This document shows, in pieces, positions 7,642 to 16,083 of a DNA stretch of 64,000 bases. The translations under genes were made by a program, and so were the position numbers. The stretch is from the NCBI RefSeq assembly GCF_030123065.1, contig NZ_CP126093.1:4098001-4162000 (forward strand). The letters are read 5' to 3'. How positions within the stretch are numbered: position 1 is the stretch's first letter; the number at the start of each line of letters is the position of its first letter. This stretch comes from Neobacillus sp. DY30. GTDB lineage: Bacteria; Bacillota; Bacilli; Bacillales; Cytobacillaceae. Under the pieces are notes generated by a model. That model saw only the letters and a program-made list of their open reading frames with translations, was not told the origin of the DNA and searched no databases.

Positions 7642-7667
7642 AAAACTGCCGCCCAGGCAGTTTTTTC
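7642..7667 (+). terminator. Terminator of ykuS
   Basis: AAAACTGCC and GGCAGTTTT form a 9-bp stem around GCCCA, followed by a T tract. Confidence 0.85.
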
Positions 7668-7746
7668 TTTTTCCATACTTTTACGAAGAATATTGATTCG
7701 TTATAATATAAAAGAAACTCTGATAGATTTTGAGAGGAAGTATAGA

Positions 7747-8529
7747 ATGAAAAACCCTATTTTTACTGTTTTGGCCATTTTACTGTTAATTGTTTTATCG
7801 GCATGTTCACCTAATGAATCCCAACAGACTGAAACGGTAGAACTAACCATTTCAGCTGCAGCAAGCCTTAATGAAGCATTAATGGAAATAAAAGAGCAGT
7901 TTGAAAACGAGAATCCCCAAATAAAACTTTTATATAATAGCGGCGCCTCTGGTGCATTGAAACAACAGATTCTCCAAGGGGCACCCGTAGATCTTTTCCT
8001 CTCTGCTGCACAGGATCAATTCACTGAATTAATTCAGGAAGGAATAATTGAAAAGAAATCGCAGGTTGATTTATTGGGAAACCAACTAGTCTTAATCACC
8101 AACAAGGAAAACCCTTCCAGTATAAACCAATTTTCTGATTTGAAGCGCATCCAAATCAATAAGCTTGCCATTGGTATACCGCAATCTGTTCCCGCTGGAA
8201 AATATGCTAAACAAACACTCGAAAATTTGGGACTCTGGGAAAACCTAGAACCATTCGTTATTCAAACAAAGGATGTAAGACAAGCTCTAACCTATGTAGA
8301 AACGGGTAATGTTGATGCGGGTATTGTTTATATGACAGATGCACAAGTAAGCGATAAAGTGAAAGTGGTAGCCGTAGCAGGTGATCTGACTCACGATGCT
8401 ATTATCTATCCTGCAGGTATTATAAACTCGTCACAAAAGAAGGAAGAAGCTAAATTATTTCTAACTTACTTACAAGGAAAAACCGCAAAAACTATTTTTG
8501 AAAAATATGGCTTTATTGTATTGGATTGA
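7747..8529 (+). CDS. modA: Molybdate ABC transporter, substrate-binding lipoprotein
   Basis: 260 residues. Signal peptide with lipobox LSAC (Cys20 is the lipidated residue), then the ModA signature TISAAASLNEALMEIKEQF and VDLFLSAAQDQF, SVPAGKYAKQTLENLG. It binds molybdate or tungstate outside the membrane. The start at 7747 follows GAGAGGAAG; the upstream extension would run through a TATAAT (-10) box at 7702-7707. It overlaps modB by one base. Molybdate supply fits the molybdopterin oxidoreductase operon at 26-30 kb. Confidence 0.92.
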   Translation: MKNPIFTVLAILLLIVLSACSPNESQQTETVELTISAAASLNEALMEIKEQFENENPQIKLLYNSGASGALKQQILQGAPVDLFLSAAQDQFTELIQEGIIEKKSQVDLLGNQLVLITNKENPSSINQFSDLKRIQINKLAIGIPQSVPAGKYAKQTLENLGLWENLEPFVIQTKDVRQALTYVETGNVDAGIVYMTDAQVSDKVKVVAVAGDLTHDAIIYPAGIINSSQKKEEAKLFLTYLQGKTAKTIFEKYGFIVLD

Positions 8530-9200
8530 TGATTATGTTTACTAGCGATTTTTGGTACCCCCTAAAATTCTCTCTGGTAGTAGCCACGCTATCAGTAATC
8601 ATTGTAAGTTTTTTGGGCATTTTTTTTGCTAGGCTATTATATGACAAGAAATTTAAAGGAAAGATGATACTAGAAACTTTCCTCATGCTTCCTCTAGTTC
8701 TTCCGCCCACCGTAATAGGATTTTTATTGATTTACTTTTTTGGAAGAAAAAGCCTAATTGGTGCTTTTATCGAAGACCTTTTTCAACATACCATCATGTT
8801 TACTCCTTGGGCAGCGATTATCGCATCGACCACTGTTGCTTTTCCACTCATGTACCAAGCAGTAAAATTAGGTTTTCAATCTGTTGATAAGGATATTGAA
8901 GATGCCGCAGGTGTAGATGGTGGCAGCAGAATGAAGGTTTTTCTTTTCGTTTCTCTGCCACTGACACTTCCCTCGATTATCTCCGGAATGATTATGAGCT
9001 TTGCCCGGGCGCTGGGTGAATTCGGGGCAACTTTAATGTTTGCTGGAAATATTCCAGGAAAGACACAAACTGCGCCAACAGCGATATATGTTGCAATGGA
9101 AACTGGTAACATGAGTTTAGCTTGGTCATTCGTTCTATCCATGGTAATGATCTCATTTCTGATGCTGTTAATATCAAATATGATACAAAAAAAACCATGA
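8529..9200 (+). CDS. modB: Molybdate ABC transporter permease
   Basis: 223 residues with five to six membrane helices and the binding-protein-dependent permease loop DAAGVDGGSRMKVFLFVSLPLTLPSIISG (the EAA-type motif that contacts the ATPase), followed by ALGEFGATLMFAGN typical of ModB. The start ATG at 8529 overlaps the modA stop (TGATG), implying coupled translation. No modC ATPase gene follows; a terminator overlaps the modB stop, so the ATPase must be supplied from elsewhere. Confidence 0.92.
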   Translation: MIMFTSDFWYPLKFSLVVATLSVIIVSFLGIFFARLLYDKKFKGKMILETFLMLPLVLPPTVIGFLLIYFFGRKSLIGAFIEDLFQHTIMFTPWAAIIASTTVAFPLMYQAVKLGFQSVDKDIEDAAGVDGGSRMKVFLFVSLPLTLPSIISGMIMSFARALGEFGATLMFAGNIPGKTQTAPTAIYVAMETGNMSLAWSFVLSMVMISFLMLLISNMIQKKP

Positions 9201-9226
9201 AGAAATATTTTCTTCGTGGCTTTTTT
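9193..9226 (+). terminator. Terminator overlapping the modB stop
   Basis: CCATGAAGAAA/TTTCTTCGTGG stem (one G-U pair) with a TAT loop, then GC and TTTTTT. The TGA stop of modB is inside the left arm. Confidence 0.85.
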
Positions 9227-9352
9227 ATGCAGTTTAATCGAAAAATGTTTGGCGTTATTCTGACCACTATAAAAAAATTTAAAAAAAGAGACAAGTTTCC
9301 CTCCCTTCGCTGCATAAACATCAAATAGGACAAATTATCGGGGGTGTTCATA

Positions 9353-9805
9353 ATGAAATTTTTGGTATTAAAGAAAGATACACTCGTTTTCATTTTAGTA
9401 ACAGCTTTCCTGCTTGTAACTATTTCTGCTTGGTTTTTGTTAAAAGCAGGAGATACGACCGTGTTTAATCAAACTGCCAATGAAAGTATAAGAGAAATTC
9501 ATATGGTTACAGTAGAGTATAAAAGTAAAACGAAAGACGGAAAAGAAATTGAAGTATATCGCTGGGACCCAGGTACTATTCAACTGAATGCTGGAGAAAA
9601 AGTAAACTTGTACATTAGCGGTGTTAACGGAGAACAACACCCCTTCTTTATTGAAGGCACTGATATTAAAGGAACAGTCAAAAAAGGGGAAGAAACACTA
9701 GTCTCCCTTCAAATCGAAAAAGAAGGTACGTATCGTTTAATTTGTGAAGTCCATGGAGACAGAGAACATAATGGTCCAATGATTGCGGATATTATCGTTG
9801 ATTAA
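9353..9805 (+). CDS. Membrane-anchored cupredoxin-domain protein
   Basis: 150 residues: one N-terminal membrane helix (about 9-30), then an extracytoplasmic beta-sandwich. Candidate type-1 copper ligands are H96 (in GEQHPFF), C131, H134 and M143 (LICEVHG...GPM), matching the H...C-x2-H...M order of plastocyanin-like proteins. Such proteins carry electrons or hold copper near respiratory enzymes. SD GGGGGTG is 6 nt before the ATG. Monocistronic, closed by its own terminator. Partner unknown. Confidence 0.82.
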   Translation: MKFLVLKKDTLVFILVTAFLLVTISAWFLLKAGDTTVFNQTANESIREIHMVTVEYKSKTKDGKEIEVYRWDPGTIQLNAGEKVNLYISGVNGEQHPFFIEGTDIKGTVKKGEETLVSLQIEKEGTYRLICEVHGDREHNGPMIADIIVD

Positions 9806-9834
9806 AAACAGGAGATTTATTCTCCTGTTTTTTT
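9805..9834 (+). terminator. Terminator of the cupredoxin gene
   Basis: AAACAGGAGA/TCTCCTGTTT perfect stem and a run of seven T residues. Confidence 0.85.
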
Positions 9835-10070
9835 CATGTCAAATAGCTGTCTGTTTCATAGTTTTTCACTATCAACATGTTGATATCGTTGGTTTTTTCT
9901 TATATAACAGATTAAACAGATAACAAAATAATTATAGTACAGTTTAATTTTTTTCAGAATTCGTTCATGAAATGTTCAAAAACACCTCAAATAAACCCGT
10001 TAAAAATAAGACTTCACAATATGTTAACAATATACGTGACTTCATTCATAAAAAACCTGTTACACTCAAG

Positions 10071-10099
10071 TTAAGAAATAACAGTAACACTGTTATATT
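10071..10099 (+). promoter_or_regulatory. pflB promoter with a palindromic operator in the spacer
   Basis: TTAAGA (10071-10076), a 17-nt spacer and TATATT with an upstream TG (10094-10099) form a plausible promoter 35 nt before the pflB ATG. The palindrome TAACAGTAACACTGTTA (10079-10095, 7-bp arms, 3-nt centre) fills the spacer, where a repressor would block RNA polymerase. No canonical Fnr or Rex box is present upstream. The 9835-10133 region holds no other gene; an in-frame extension of pflB there has no SD. Confidence 0.5.
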
Positions 10100-10133
10100 A
10101 GTTCTCATACAAACTTACGAGGTGAAAATAATC

Positions 10134-12359
10134 ATGGAACAATGGAAAGGTTTTACAAAAGGTGTTTGGTCAAAAGAAGTTAACGTACGTGATTTCATAC
10201 TAAAAAACTATAATCAATACGAAGGGGACGACAGTTTCTTAGCAGGTGCTACGGACGCTACAAATAAGCTTTGGGAACAAGTAATGGAATTAACAAAGCA
10301 AGAACGTGAAAAAGGTGGAGTTCTTGAAATGGATACTGAAACGGTATCTACCATCACTTCACATACACCTGGATACCTAAACGAAGAACTCGAAAAAGTG
10401 GTTGGTGTCCAAACTGACAAGCCATTTAATCGTTCCATGCAGCCCTTCGGCGGAATTCGGATGGCAAAAGCAGCTCTAGAATCGTATGGCTATGAATTAA
10501 ATTCCGATATTGAAAGATTTTTTACAGAGTTCCGTAAAACTCACAACCAGGGTGTTTTCGATGCTTATACAGATGAAATGATGCTTGCCCGTAAAGCAGC
10601 GATTATTACAGGACTTCCTGATGCATACGGACGCGGACGTATTATCGGCGACTACAGACGTGTTGCATTATATGGTGTTGATTTCTTAATCAGAGAAAAG
10701 CAAAAAGATCAAAAAAATACCAGCAAAATAATGACAGAAGATAACATGCGTCTTCGTGAAGAAATTGCCGAGCAAATCCGCGCATTAAAAGAATTAAAAG
10801 AAATGGCAAGCAGTCATGGCTTTGATATTTCGCAGCCGGCAGCCACTGCACAAGAAGCATTCCAATGGCTATACTTTGGTTACTTAGCCGCTATTAAAGA
10901 GCAAAATGGAGCTGCAATGAGTCTTGGACGTGTATCTACTTTCTTAGACATTTATGTAGAAAGAGACCTCCAAAATGGTACTTTAACAGAAGTTGAAGCA
11001 CAGGAATTAGTTGACCATTTTGTTATGAAGCTTCGTCTAGTTAAATTTGCTCGTACACCTGATTATAATGAATTATTCTCTGGTGACCCAACTTGGGTAA
11101 CGGAGTCAATCGGTGGTATCGCACAAGATGGACGTTCACTTGTAACGAAAAACTCTTTCCGTTTCTTACACACATTAGATAACTTAGGTCCAGCTCCGGA
11201 GCCAAACTTAACTGTTTTATGGTCACCACTGCTGCCTGAAAACTTTAAAAAATATTGTGCAAAAATGTCAATCAAAACAAGCTCTATCCAATATGAAAAT
11301 GATGATATCATGCGTCCAGAATATGGTGATGATTATGGTATTGCTTGCTGTGTATCCGCTATGGAGATTGGTAAACAAATGCAGTTCTTCGGTGCTCGTG
11401 CAAACCTTGCGAAAGCACTCCTTTACGCCATCAATGGCGGTGTAGATGAAAAATTAAAAATTCAAGTAGGACCGCAATACCAACCAATTACGGCCGACGT
11501 ATTAGATTATGAAGAGGTTATGCAGAAGTTTGATCAAATGATGGAATGGCTAGCAGATCTTTACATCAACACCTTGAATGTTATTCACTATATGCATGAT
11601 AAGTATAGCTATGAAAGAATTGAAATGGCCCTGCATGACACACAAATCCTACGGACTATGGCAACAGGTATTGCCGGCTTAAGTGTTGTAGCTGACTCCT
11701 TAAGTGCGATTAAATATGGAGAAGTCAAGGTAATTCGTGATGAAAACGGTCTTGCTGTAGATTTCGAAGTAACTGGCGACTTCCCTAAATACGGAAATAA
11801 CGACGATCGAGTTGACAGCATTGCAGTAGAATTAGTTGAAACATTTATGAAAAAGCTTCGCAAGCATCAAACTTACCGTAATTCTGTTCATACAATGTCA
11901 ATCTTAACGATTACTTCAAACGTCGTTTATGGTAAAAAGACTGGTAATACACCTGATGGACGTCGTGCTGGCGAACCATTTGCACCAGGTGCAAACCCAA
12001 TGCATGGCCGTGATCGAAAAGGTACACTTGCTTCTCTATCTTCTGTTGCTAAACTACCATACAGCTCAGCAATGGATGGAATTTCAAATACTTTTTCTAT
12101 CGTTCCTAAAGCTTTAGGTAAAGAAGATGAAAGCCAGGTGCGTAACTTAGTTTCAATCCTGGATGGATATGCCATTAAAACAGGTCACCACTTAAACGTT
12201 AACGTATTTAACAAGGAAACATTAATGGATGCAATGGAACATCCAGAATTATATCCACAATTAACGATTCGTGTTTCTGGGTATGCGGTTAACTTCATTA
12301 AATTAACAAAAGAACAACAGCTAGACGTTATTAACCGTACTTTCCATGAATCACTGTAA
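10134..12359 (+). CDS. pflB: Formate C-acetyltransferase (pyruvate formate-lyase)
   Basis: 741 residues, the usual length. It cleaves pyruvate with CoA to acetyl-CoA and formate in anaerobic fermentation. Visible hallmarks: the adjacent catalytic cysteines in GIACCVSAM and the C-terminal glycyl-radical motif RVSGYAV (Gly about 716). The start at 10134 (MEQWKGF) follows GAGGTG and matches family N-termini. pflA follows after 62 nt containing a small GAGCTCC hairpin without a T tract, so read-through into pflA is expected. Confidence 0.97.
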   Translation: MEQWKGFTKGVWSKEVNVRDFILKNYNQYEGDDSFLAGATDATNKLWEQVMELTKQEREKGGVLEMDTETVSTITSHTPGYLNEELEKVVGVQTDKPFNRSMQPFGGIRMAKAALESYGYELNSDIERFFTEFRKTHNQGVFDAYTDEMMLARKAAIITGLPDAYGRGRIIGDYRRVALYGVDFLIREKQKDQKNTSKIMTEDNMRLREEIAEQIRALKELKEMASSHGFDISQPAATAQEAFQWLYFGYLAAIKEQNGAAMSLGRVSTFLDIYVERDLQNGTLTEVEAQELVDHFVMKLRLVKFARTPDYNELFSGDPTWVTESIGGIAQDGRSLVTKNSFRFLHTLDNLGPAPEPNLTVLWSPLLPENFKKYCAKMSIKTSSIQYENDDIMRPEYGDDYGIACCVSAMEIGKQMQFFGARANLAKALLYAINGGVDEKLKIQVGPQYQPITADVLDYEEVMQKFDQMMEWLADLYINTLNVIHYMHDKYSYERIEMALHDTQILRTMATGIAGLSVVADSLSAIKYGEVKVIRDENGLAVDFEVTGDFPKYGNNDDRVDSIAVELVETFMKKLRKHQTYRNSVHTMSILTITSNVVYGKKTGNTPDGRRAGEPFAPGANPMHGRDRKGTLASLSSVAKLPYSSAMDGISNTFSIVPKALGKEDESQVRNLVSILDGYAIKTGHHLNVNVFNKETLMDAMEHPELYPQLTIRVSGYAVNFIKLTKEQQLDVINRTFHESL

Positions 12360-12421
12360 ATAATATTAAAGAGCTCCTTAACATGGAGCTCCTGCTTTAA
12401 AATCAAAGGGGGATCATCAAC

Positions 12422-13162
12422 ATGAACGGAAATATTCATTCTATTGAAACGTTAGGAACAGTCGACGGACCAGGCATTCGATATGTTGTATTTACACAAG
12501 GATGCCTATTACGATGCCAGTTTTGCCATAATGCTGATACATGGGAAATCGGCAGCGGCAAACAGATGACCGTTTCCGAAATCATGGATGATCTCATGTC
12601 CTACCTTCCCTTCCTCCAGTCATCTGGAGGAGGAATCACTGTTAGCGGCGGCGAACCTCTGCTTCAAGTACCGTTCCTAATTGAATTGTTTAAGGAATGT
12701 AAGAAAAAAGGAATTCATACGACTATTGATTCTTCTGGCGGCTGTTTCTCGCACTCTAAACTATTCATTGGACAGCTTGAAGAGTTGCTGCAATATACTG
12801 ACTTGATATTACTTGATCTAAAGCATATTAACCGCAAGAAACATATTCAATTAACAGGAATGGCAAATGATCATATTCTCGAATTCGCCAAGTTCTTATC
12901 CGACCGTAAAATACCTATTTGGGTACGCCACGTCTTAGTCCCTACAGTATCAGATGACCCAGAAGATCTTCAAAAGCTAGGAGAGTTTATCGGCACACTG
13001 AAAAATGTGCAAAAAGTAGAAATTCTTCCTTATCATAAGCTTGGTGTTTATAAATGGGAAGCACTTGGATTAGAGTATCCATTACAGCATGTAGAACCGC
13101 CGACTGAAGAAAAAGTCCAATTTGCGTATGAAACGATTACAGCACACTGGGAAAAACAGTAA
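12422..13162 (+). CDS. pflA: Pyruvate formate-lyase activating enzyme (radical SAM)
   Basis: 246 residues. The radical-SAM cluster cysteines C28, C32 and C35 (CX3CX2C in GCLLRCQFCHN) come first, followed by GGGITVSGGEPLLQ for SAM binding. It installs the glycyl radical in PflB anaerobically. SD AAGGGGGA, 9 nt before the ATG. It forms an operon with pflB and ends at a strong terminator. Confidence 0.96.
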   Translation: MNGNIHSIETLGTVDGPGIRYVVFTQGCLLRCQFCHNADTWEIGSGKQMTVSEIMDDLMSYLPFLQSSGGGITVSGGEPLLQVPFLIELFKECKKKGIHTTIDSSGGCFSHSKLFIGQLEELLQYTDLILLDLKHINRKKHIQLTGMANDHILEFAKFLSDRKIPIWVRHVLVPTVSDDPEDLQKLGEFIGTLKNVQKVEILPYHKLGVYKWEALGLEYPLQHVEPPTEEKVQFAYETITAHWEKQ

Positions 13163-13172
13163 TTGAAATTAG

Positions 13173-13203
13173 AATGCTGCTCTATGCCAGAGCAGCATTT
13201 TTT
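13173..13203 (+). terminator. Terminator of pflBA
   Basis: AATGCTGCTCT/AGAGCAGCATT perfect 11-bp stem with loop ATGCC, followed by TTTT. Confidence 0.85.
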
Positions 13204-13282
13204 GACTTTTTGTTTAAATTGATTCTTGCCCCATTCTCATTTATACTCAAATCTATAACAGGAAAAAGTGAGGTGATTATTT

Positions 13283-13588
13283 TTGTACCAATTGCTCATT
13301 GATTTTACCGATGCAAATGCGTTAGAAGCACTATATTTAAGTCTTTATTTTGGTGTCATAATTAAATTACTTTGGGCATGGAATGTGGAATTTTGTTTTA
13401 TGGGGTCCATAAGCGAAACTGCACAGACAAAAATTAATCACCCATTGTTTTATTATAAGAAGAAAGGCTTTTTAAATTTAAATATTATTCTAATTCGAAT
13501 TGTTAAATATATTCGTAGAAAAGAAAGTCCACAGGATGATAAAGAAGAACCTGTTTCCTCCACCCTATACCAATTAAAAACAATCTAA
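13283..13588 (+). CDS. mifM: MifM-like translation-arrest sensor peptide
   Basis: 101 residues starting at TTG after GTGAGGTG, placed directly upstream of yidC2 as B. subtilis mifM (95 residues) is. It has an N-terminal hydrophobic segment (about 12-33) as the membrane-insertion substrate. Its C-terminal part, R72-I-x-x-Y-I-R-R then S82P...DDKEEP (85-90), resembles the MifM arrest region RITTWIRK...SPVNDEEDAGS as I remember it. MifM stalls its own ribosome when YidC1 activity is low, which frees the yidC2 start site. Overall identity is low, so the call rests on position, architecture and the RNA pairing described below. Confidence 0.75.
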   Translation: MYQLLIDFTDANALEALYLSLYFGVIIKLLWAWNVEFCFMGSISETAQTKINHPLFYYKKKGFLNLNIILIRIVKYIRRKESPQDDKEEPVSSTLYQLKTI

Positions 13589-13605
13589 ACGATACCAGGA
13601 GGAAA
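13554..13605 (+). promoter_or_regulatory. Hairpin sequestering the yidC2 Shine-Dalgarno
   Basis: TTTCCTCC (13554-13561, inside mifM codons 91-93) is perfectly complementary to GGAGGAAA (13598-13605), which is the yidC2 SD. A ribosome stalled over the acidic DDKEEP codons just upstream would cover or melt the left arm and expose the SD. This is the mechanism known for mifM-yidC2 of B. subtilis. Confidence 0.75.
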
Positions 13606-13606
13606 T

Positions 13607-14398
13607 ATGAAAAGCAAAACTTCTTTACCACTACTACTACTATTAGGGTTAACTACTATCTTACTATCTGCATGTTCTGCAGCAGATGGAAAAGGCGATG
13701 GATTTTTTCATACGTATTTTGTTGATCCATTTATTATATCCATCCATTTTATTGCTGAGTTTTTCAATGGAAATTATGGACTATCAATCATTCTCGTCAC
13801 CCTAATTATCCGACTCGTATTAATGCCTTTTATGTTAAAGCAATATAAGAATCAGATGGACATGAAAGAGAAAATGGATGTCATGAAGCCTGAAATGGAG
13901 GCTATTCAAAAGAGAATAAAAGAAGAAAAGGACCCAAAAAAGAAGCAAGAACTTCAGCAGGAAATGATGGGGCTCTATCAAAAGCATGGCGTAAATCCTT
14001 TAAACATGGGATGCCTGCCTATTCTGATTCAAATGCCAATACTAACTGGTTTTTATTATGCCATTCGTGGATCAGAAGAGATTGCCGCTCATCGTTTTTT
14101 GTGGTTTAGTCTAGGACACCCTGATATCATCATCACCCTTATTGCTGGAGTGATTTATTATTTCCAATTTAAAGCTTCACAGTCCAGCATGCCTGCAGCT
14201 CAGCAACAACAAATGAAATTCATGGGACTTCTATCTCCATTAATGATAGTCATGTTTTCTTTTAGTGCACCTGCAGCACTGCCGCTTTATTGGGCTGTCG
14301 GCGGTTTGTTTTTAATGGTGCAAACATGGTTAAGCAGAAAAATTTATCAAAGCGGAAAAAAGACAGACCTGAAAGCTAGTACTAGTACCAATCAATAA
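13607..14398 (+). CDS. yidC2: Membrane protein insertase YidC2 (YqjG-type)
   Basis: 263 residues. Lipoprotein signal with lipobox LLSAC (Cys23), then five membrane segments; the conserved groove arginine is R69 in TLIIRLVLMPF, and NPLNMGCLPILIQMPI is the family hallmark. It inserts membrane proteins with or without Sec. A regulatory ORF upstream identifies it as the inducible second paralogue (YqjG) rather than SpoIIIJ. Confidence 0.92.
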   Translation: MKSKTSLPLLLLLGLTTILLSACSAADGKGDGFFHTYFVDPFIISIHFIAEFFNGNYGLSIILVTLIIRLVLMPFMLKQYKNQMDMKEKMDVMKPEMEAIQKRIKEEKDPKKKQELQQEMMGLYQKHGVNPLNMGCLPILIQMPILTGFYYAIRGSEEIAAHRFLWFSLGHPDIIITLIAGVIYYFQFKASQSSMPAAQQQQMKFMGLLSPLMIVMFSFSAPAALPLYWAVGGLFLMVQTWLSRKIYQSGKKTDLKASTSTNQ

Positions 14399-14408
14399 GG
14401 TTTAAAAG

Positions 14409-14436
14409 GAAAGCCAGGCACACTGCCTGGCTTTCT
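14409..14436. terminator. Terminator between yidC2 and a convergent acetyltransferase gene
   Basis: AGCCAGGCA/TGCCTGGCT perfect stem with a 3-nt loop. The T tract is imperfect on the plus side (TTCTCTACTTTTT) and on the minus side (TTCCTTTT). Confidence 0.7.
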
Positions 14437-15027
14437 CTACTTTTTGCTCAATTTTCCTTCTAGATTATCTTTCACCTTTTCCCATTCCTCTTGCAGGATA
14501 CTATAGAAGACGGTGTCGCGGACATATCCGCCCGATATTTTTCGATCCTTTCGAAGTGTCCCTTCTTTGACTGCGCCAATTCGTTCAATAGCATTTTGAG
14601 AACGGAGGTTTCGAGAATCTGTTTTAATCTGAACTCTCCTAAGGTCCCAAGTTTCAAACGCATGTCTTAATAGCAGGTATTTACATTCAGTATTAACTCT
14701 TGTTCTCCATACATCAGGATGATACCAAGTTGAGCCGATTTCTAGACTTTCGTGTTCTGGCGAAATATCAAGGTACCGGGTGCTTCCGATAATATGATTT
14801 TTCTGATTTATCACAACAAAGGTGTAATCACTACCCGATTCTCTCTTTTGGATAGCAGAAACAATCATCTGCTCCATCTCTTCTTTACTTCTTACTGTAG
14901 TTGCCATATAAGTCCATATCTCAACAGGTTTAGCTGCTTTCCATAGTCCATCAAGATGATCCAAGGTAATTGGAACTAATTTAACCGATTCCCCTTCTAA
15001 CTCAAAAAGCCTATTCCACAACTTCAT
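14437..15027 (-). CDS. GNAT family N-acetyltransferase, RimJ/RimL type
   Basis: 196 residues with the RimJ/L-like arrangement: EGESVKLVPITLDHLDGLWKA at the N-terminus, GSTRYLDISPEHESLEIG, then W..G.N.E.K.LLL and SQNAIERIGAVKEGTLR (acetyl-CoA binding region with the conserved Asn-Ala-Ile-Arg-like turn). These enzymes acetylate protein N-termini or small molecules; the substrate cannot be read here. SD AGGGAA immediately precedes the ATG. Confidence 0.85.
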   Translation of the reverse strand: MKLWNRLFELEGESVKLVPITLDHLDGLWKAAKPVEIWTYMATTVRSKEEMEQMIVSAIQKRESGSDYTFVVINQKNHIIGSTRYLDISPEHESLEIGSTWYHPDVWRTRVNTECKYLLLRHAFETWDLRRVQIKTDSRNLRSQNAIERIGAVKEGTLRKDRKISGGYVRDTVFYSILQEEWEKVKDNLEGKLSKK

Positions 15028-15053
15028 TTCCCTATTCCCCCGTTACATAATTA

Positions 15054-15086
15054 AAAAAGAGACTGGCAGGCACGGCCCATCAGTCT
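15054..15086 (-). terminator. Probable terminator of the 15080-15286 gene
   Basis: On the minus strand AGACTG...CAGTCT pairs and is followed by CTTTTTT. The stem has an internal bulge, so strength is moderate; it overlaps the stop codon of the gene. Confidence 0.5.
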
Positions 15087-15286
15087 ACAATTTGGAAGTA
15101 TTCTTTGTAAAATCCGCCTACTTTACCGGTATTGTCGATAATATAATAAAACTCTTCTGTTTCATTTTTAACATCATAAATTTTCCCGGCGGTTAATGCA
15201 TTATTTACTATGTATTTTTTTGCATCCGTATGAACACATTTTACCTGTTTAATGGTTTCTCGCTCACGCCATGTTAAATGAATCAT
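15080..15286 (-). CDS. Conserved small protein, DUF6501-like
   Basis: 68 residues, MIHLTWRERETIKQ...CVHTDAKKYIVNN...YDVKNETEEFYYIIDNTGKVGGFYKEYF. I recognise this as a short conserved Bacillaceae protein (I believe DUF6501), of unknown function. The Y-D-V-...-D-N-x-G-K-x-G-G-F pattern looks like a small beta-barrel. The SD region is weak (AAGGAACGGTGC), reading from the ATG at 15286. Confidence 0.7.
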   Translation of the reverse strand: MIHLTWRERETIKQVKCVHTDAKKYIVNNALTAGKIYDVKNETEEFYYIIDNTGKVGGFYKEYFQIVD

Positions 15287-15369
15287 CCTAGCACCGTTCC
15301 TTTCGATTTAGCTATTCATAAGTATAATCAAAAGCATTGCGTTAGTGCAACTAAATTATCATTGGGTCC

Positions 15370-15443
15370 TTTGACATATTTTAATTGTTTTTAATATGTC
15401 AAATTTGTGAAAAAGGTTCTCAAACAACAAGAAAACGATTACA
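15370..15443 (+). promoter_or_regulatory. sda upstream region: inverted repeat and cre-like site
   Basis: TTTGACATATT (15370-15380) and AATATGTCAAA (15393-15403) are a perfect 11-bp inverted repeat containing a TTGACA -35-like hexamer. At 15430-15443, AGAAAACGATTACA matches the CcpA cre consensus TGWAANCGNTNWCA at all but the first position and overlaps a possible -10 TACAAT. No DnaA box was seen, although B. subtilis sda has them. Confidence 0.4.
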
Positions 15444-15493
15444 ATATAAAAAACTGAATATTCAATCCAATATTCCGAGGGAGGCTTGCAACA

Positions 15494-15628
15494 TTGAAAA
15501 TAATGAGTAACGAGCTGTTAGTGGTGACGTATCGGGATGCTTTAAAATCTGGAAAGGAAACGGAATGGATAAAGATTTTAAAAGACGAAATAAAACGTCG
15601 TGGATTGAAGCCCTTTAAAAAACGATAA
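15494..15628 (+). CDS. sda: Sporulation histidine kinase inhibitor Sda
   Basis: 44 residues (MKIMSNELLVVTYRDALKSG...) matching the Sda pattern of two antiparallel helices: L(S/N)xELLxxxYxxA...EFIxLIxxEIxRRxL. Sda binds KinA/KinB and blocks sporulation when replication is perturbed. I choose TTG at 15494 because GGGAGG lies 9 nt upstream; the ATG at 15503 would be 18 nt away. A basic tail (PFKKR) extends beyond the usual end. Confidence 0.85.
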   Translation: MKIMSNELLVVTYRDALKSGKETEWIKILKDEIKRRGLKPFKKR

Positions 15629-15645
15629 CTTTACATGTGATTTAG

Positions 15646-15674
15646 AACCGCCAATTTTATGGCGGTTTTTTTTA
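15646..15674 (+). terminator. Terminator of sda
   Basis: AACCGCC/GGCGGTT stem with an 8-nt loop and eight or more T residues. Confidence 0.85.
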
Positions 15675-15679
15675 AATGC

Positions 15680-15704
15680 AAAAAATAAAGCCGGTTTATC
15701 CGGC
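15680..15704 (-). terminator. Terminator of the 15719-15949 gene
   Basis: On the minus strand GCCGG/CCGGC with a 5-nt loop is followed by TTTATTTTTTG. Confidence 0.65.
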
Positions 15705-15718
15705 CACAGGAGTTACAC

Positions 15719-15949
15719 TTATAAAAATCCCTTAGTTAAGTTAAACAACTTGGTTGGGTTCTTTCTTGGTTCTTTTATAGATGGGTCAATTATTTCTTTT
15801 AACTCGCTAGGAATTTCACTGTGGCCACAATTAAGGCATGTTTGGATGGCAGCACTCCCGATGAATACATTAATCCCATCTTCGGTTGCATATATGACAT
15901 GTTCCTGACAATCAACTAAGCGGTGGTGATGAATTTTTGACTCCCTCAT
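15719..15949 (-). CDS. Unrecognised small protein with a CX2C pair
   Basis: 76 residues, MRESKIHHHRLVDCQEH... with a single CLNCGHSE motif and a basic C-terminus. It may bind metal through His and Cys residues, but only one CX2C is present. The ATG at 15949 lies 6 nt after GGGAG. No family recognised. Confidence 0.65.
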   Translation of the reverse strand: MRESKIHHHRLVDCQEHVIYATEDGINVFIGSAAIQTCLNCGHSEIPSELKEIIDPSIKEPRKNPTKLFNLTKGFL

Positions 15950-16083
15950 CAAAAGCTCCCTTTCTATTCTTGATTATACCTCTATTATAATCTGAAAAAG
16001 GAAGAAATAGATGTGGAATTATTTAGAATTTTCATTAATTTGTTGCAATTTGATGAAATCGAAAAAATTTTCCCAACAGCCAA

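Noticed and set aside
9972..10133. N-terminal extension of pflB
   Set aside because: It crosses the promoter and palindrome, lacks an SD, and known PflB proteins start at MEQWK-like sequences.
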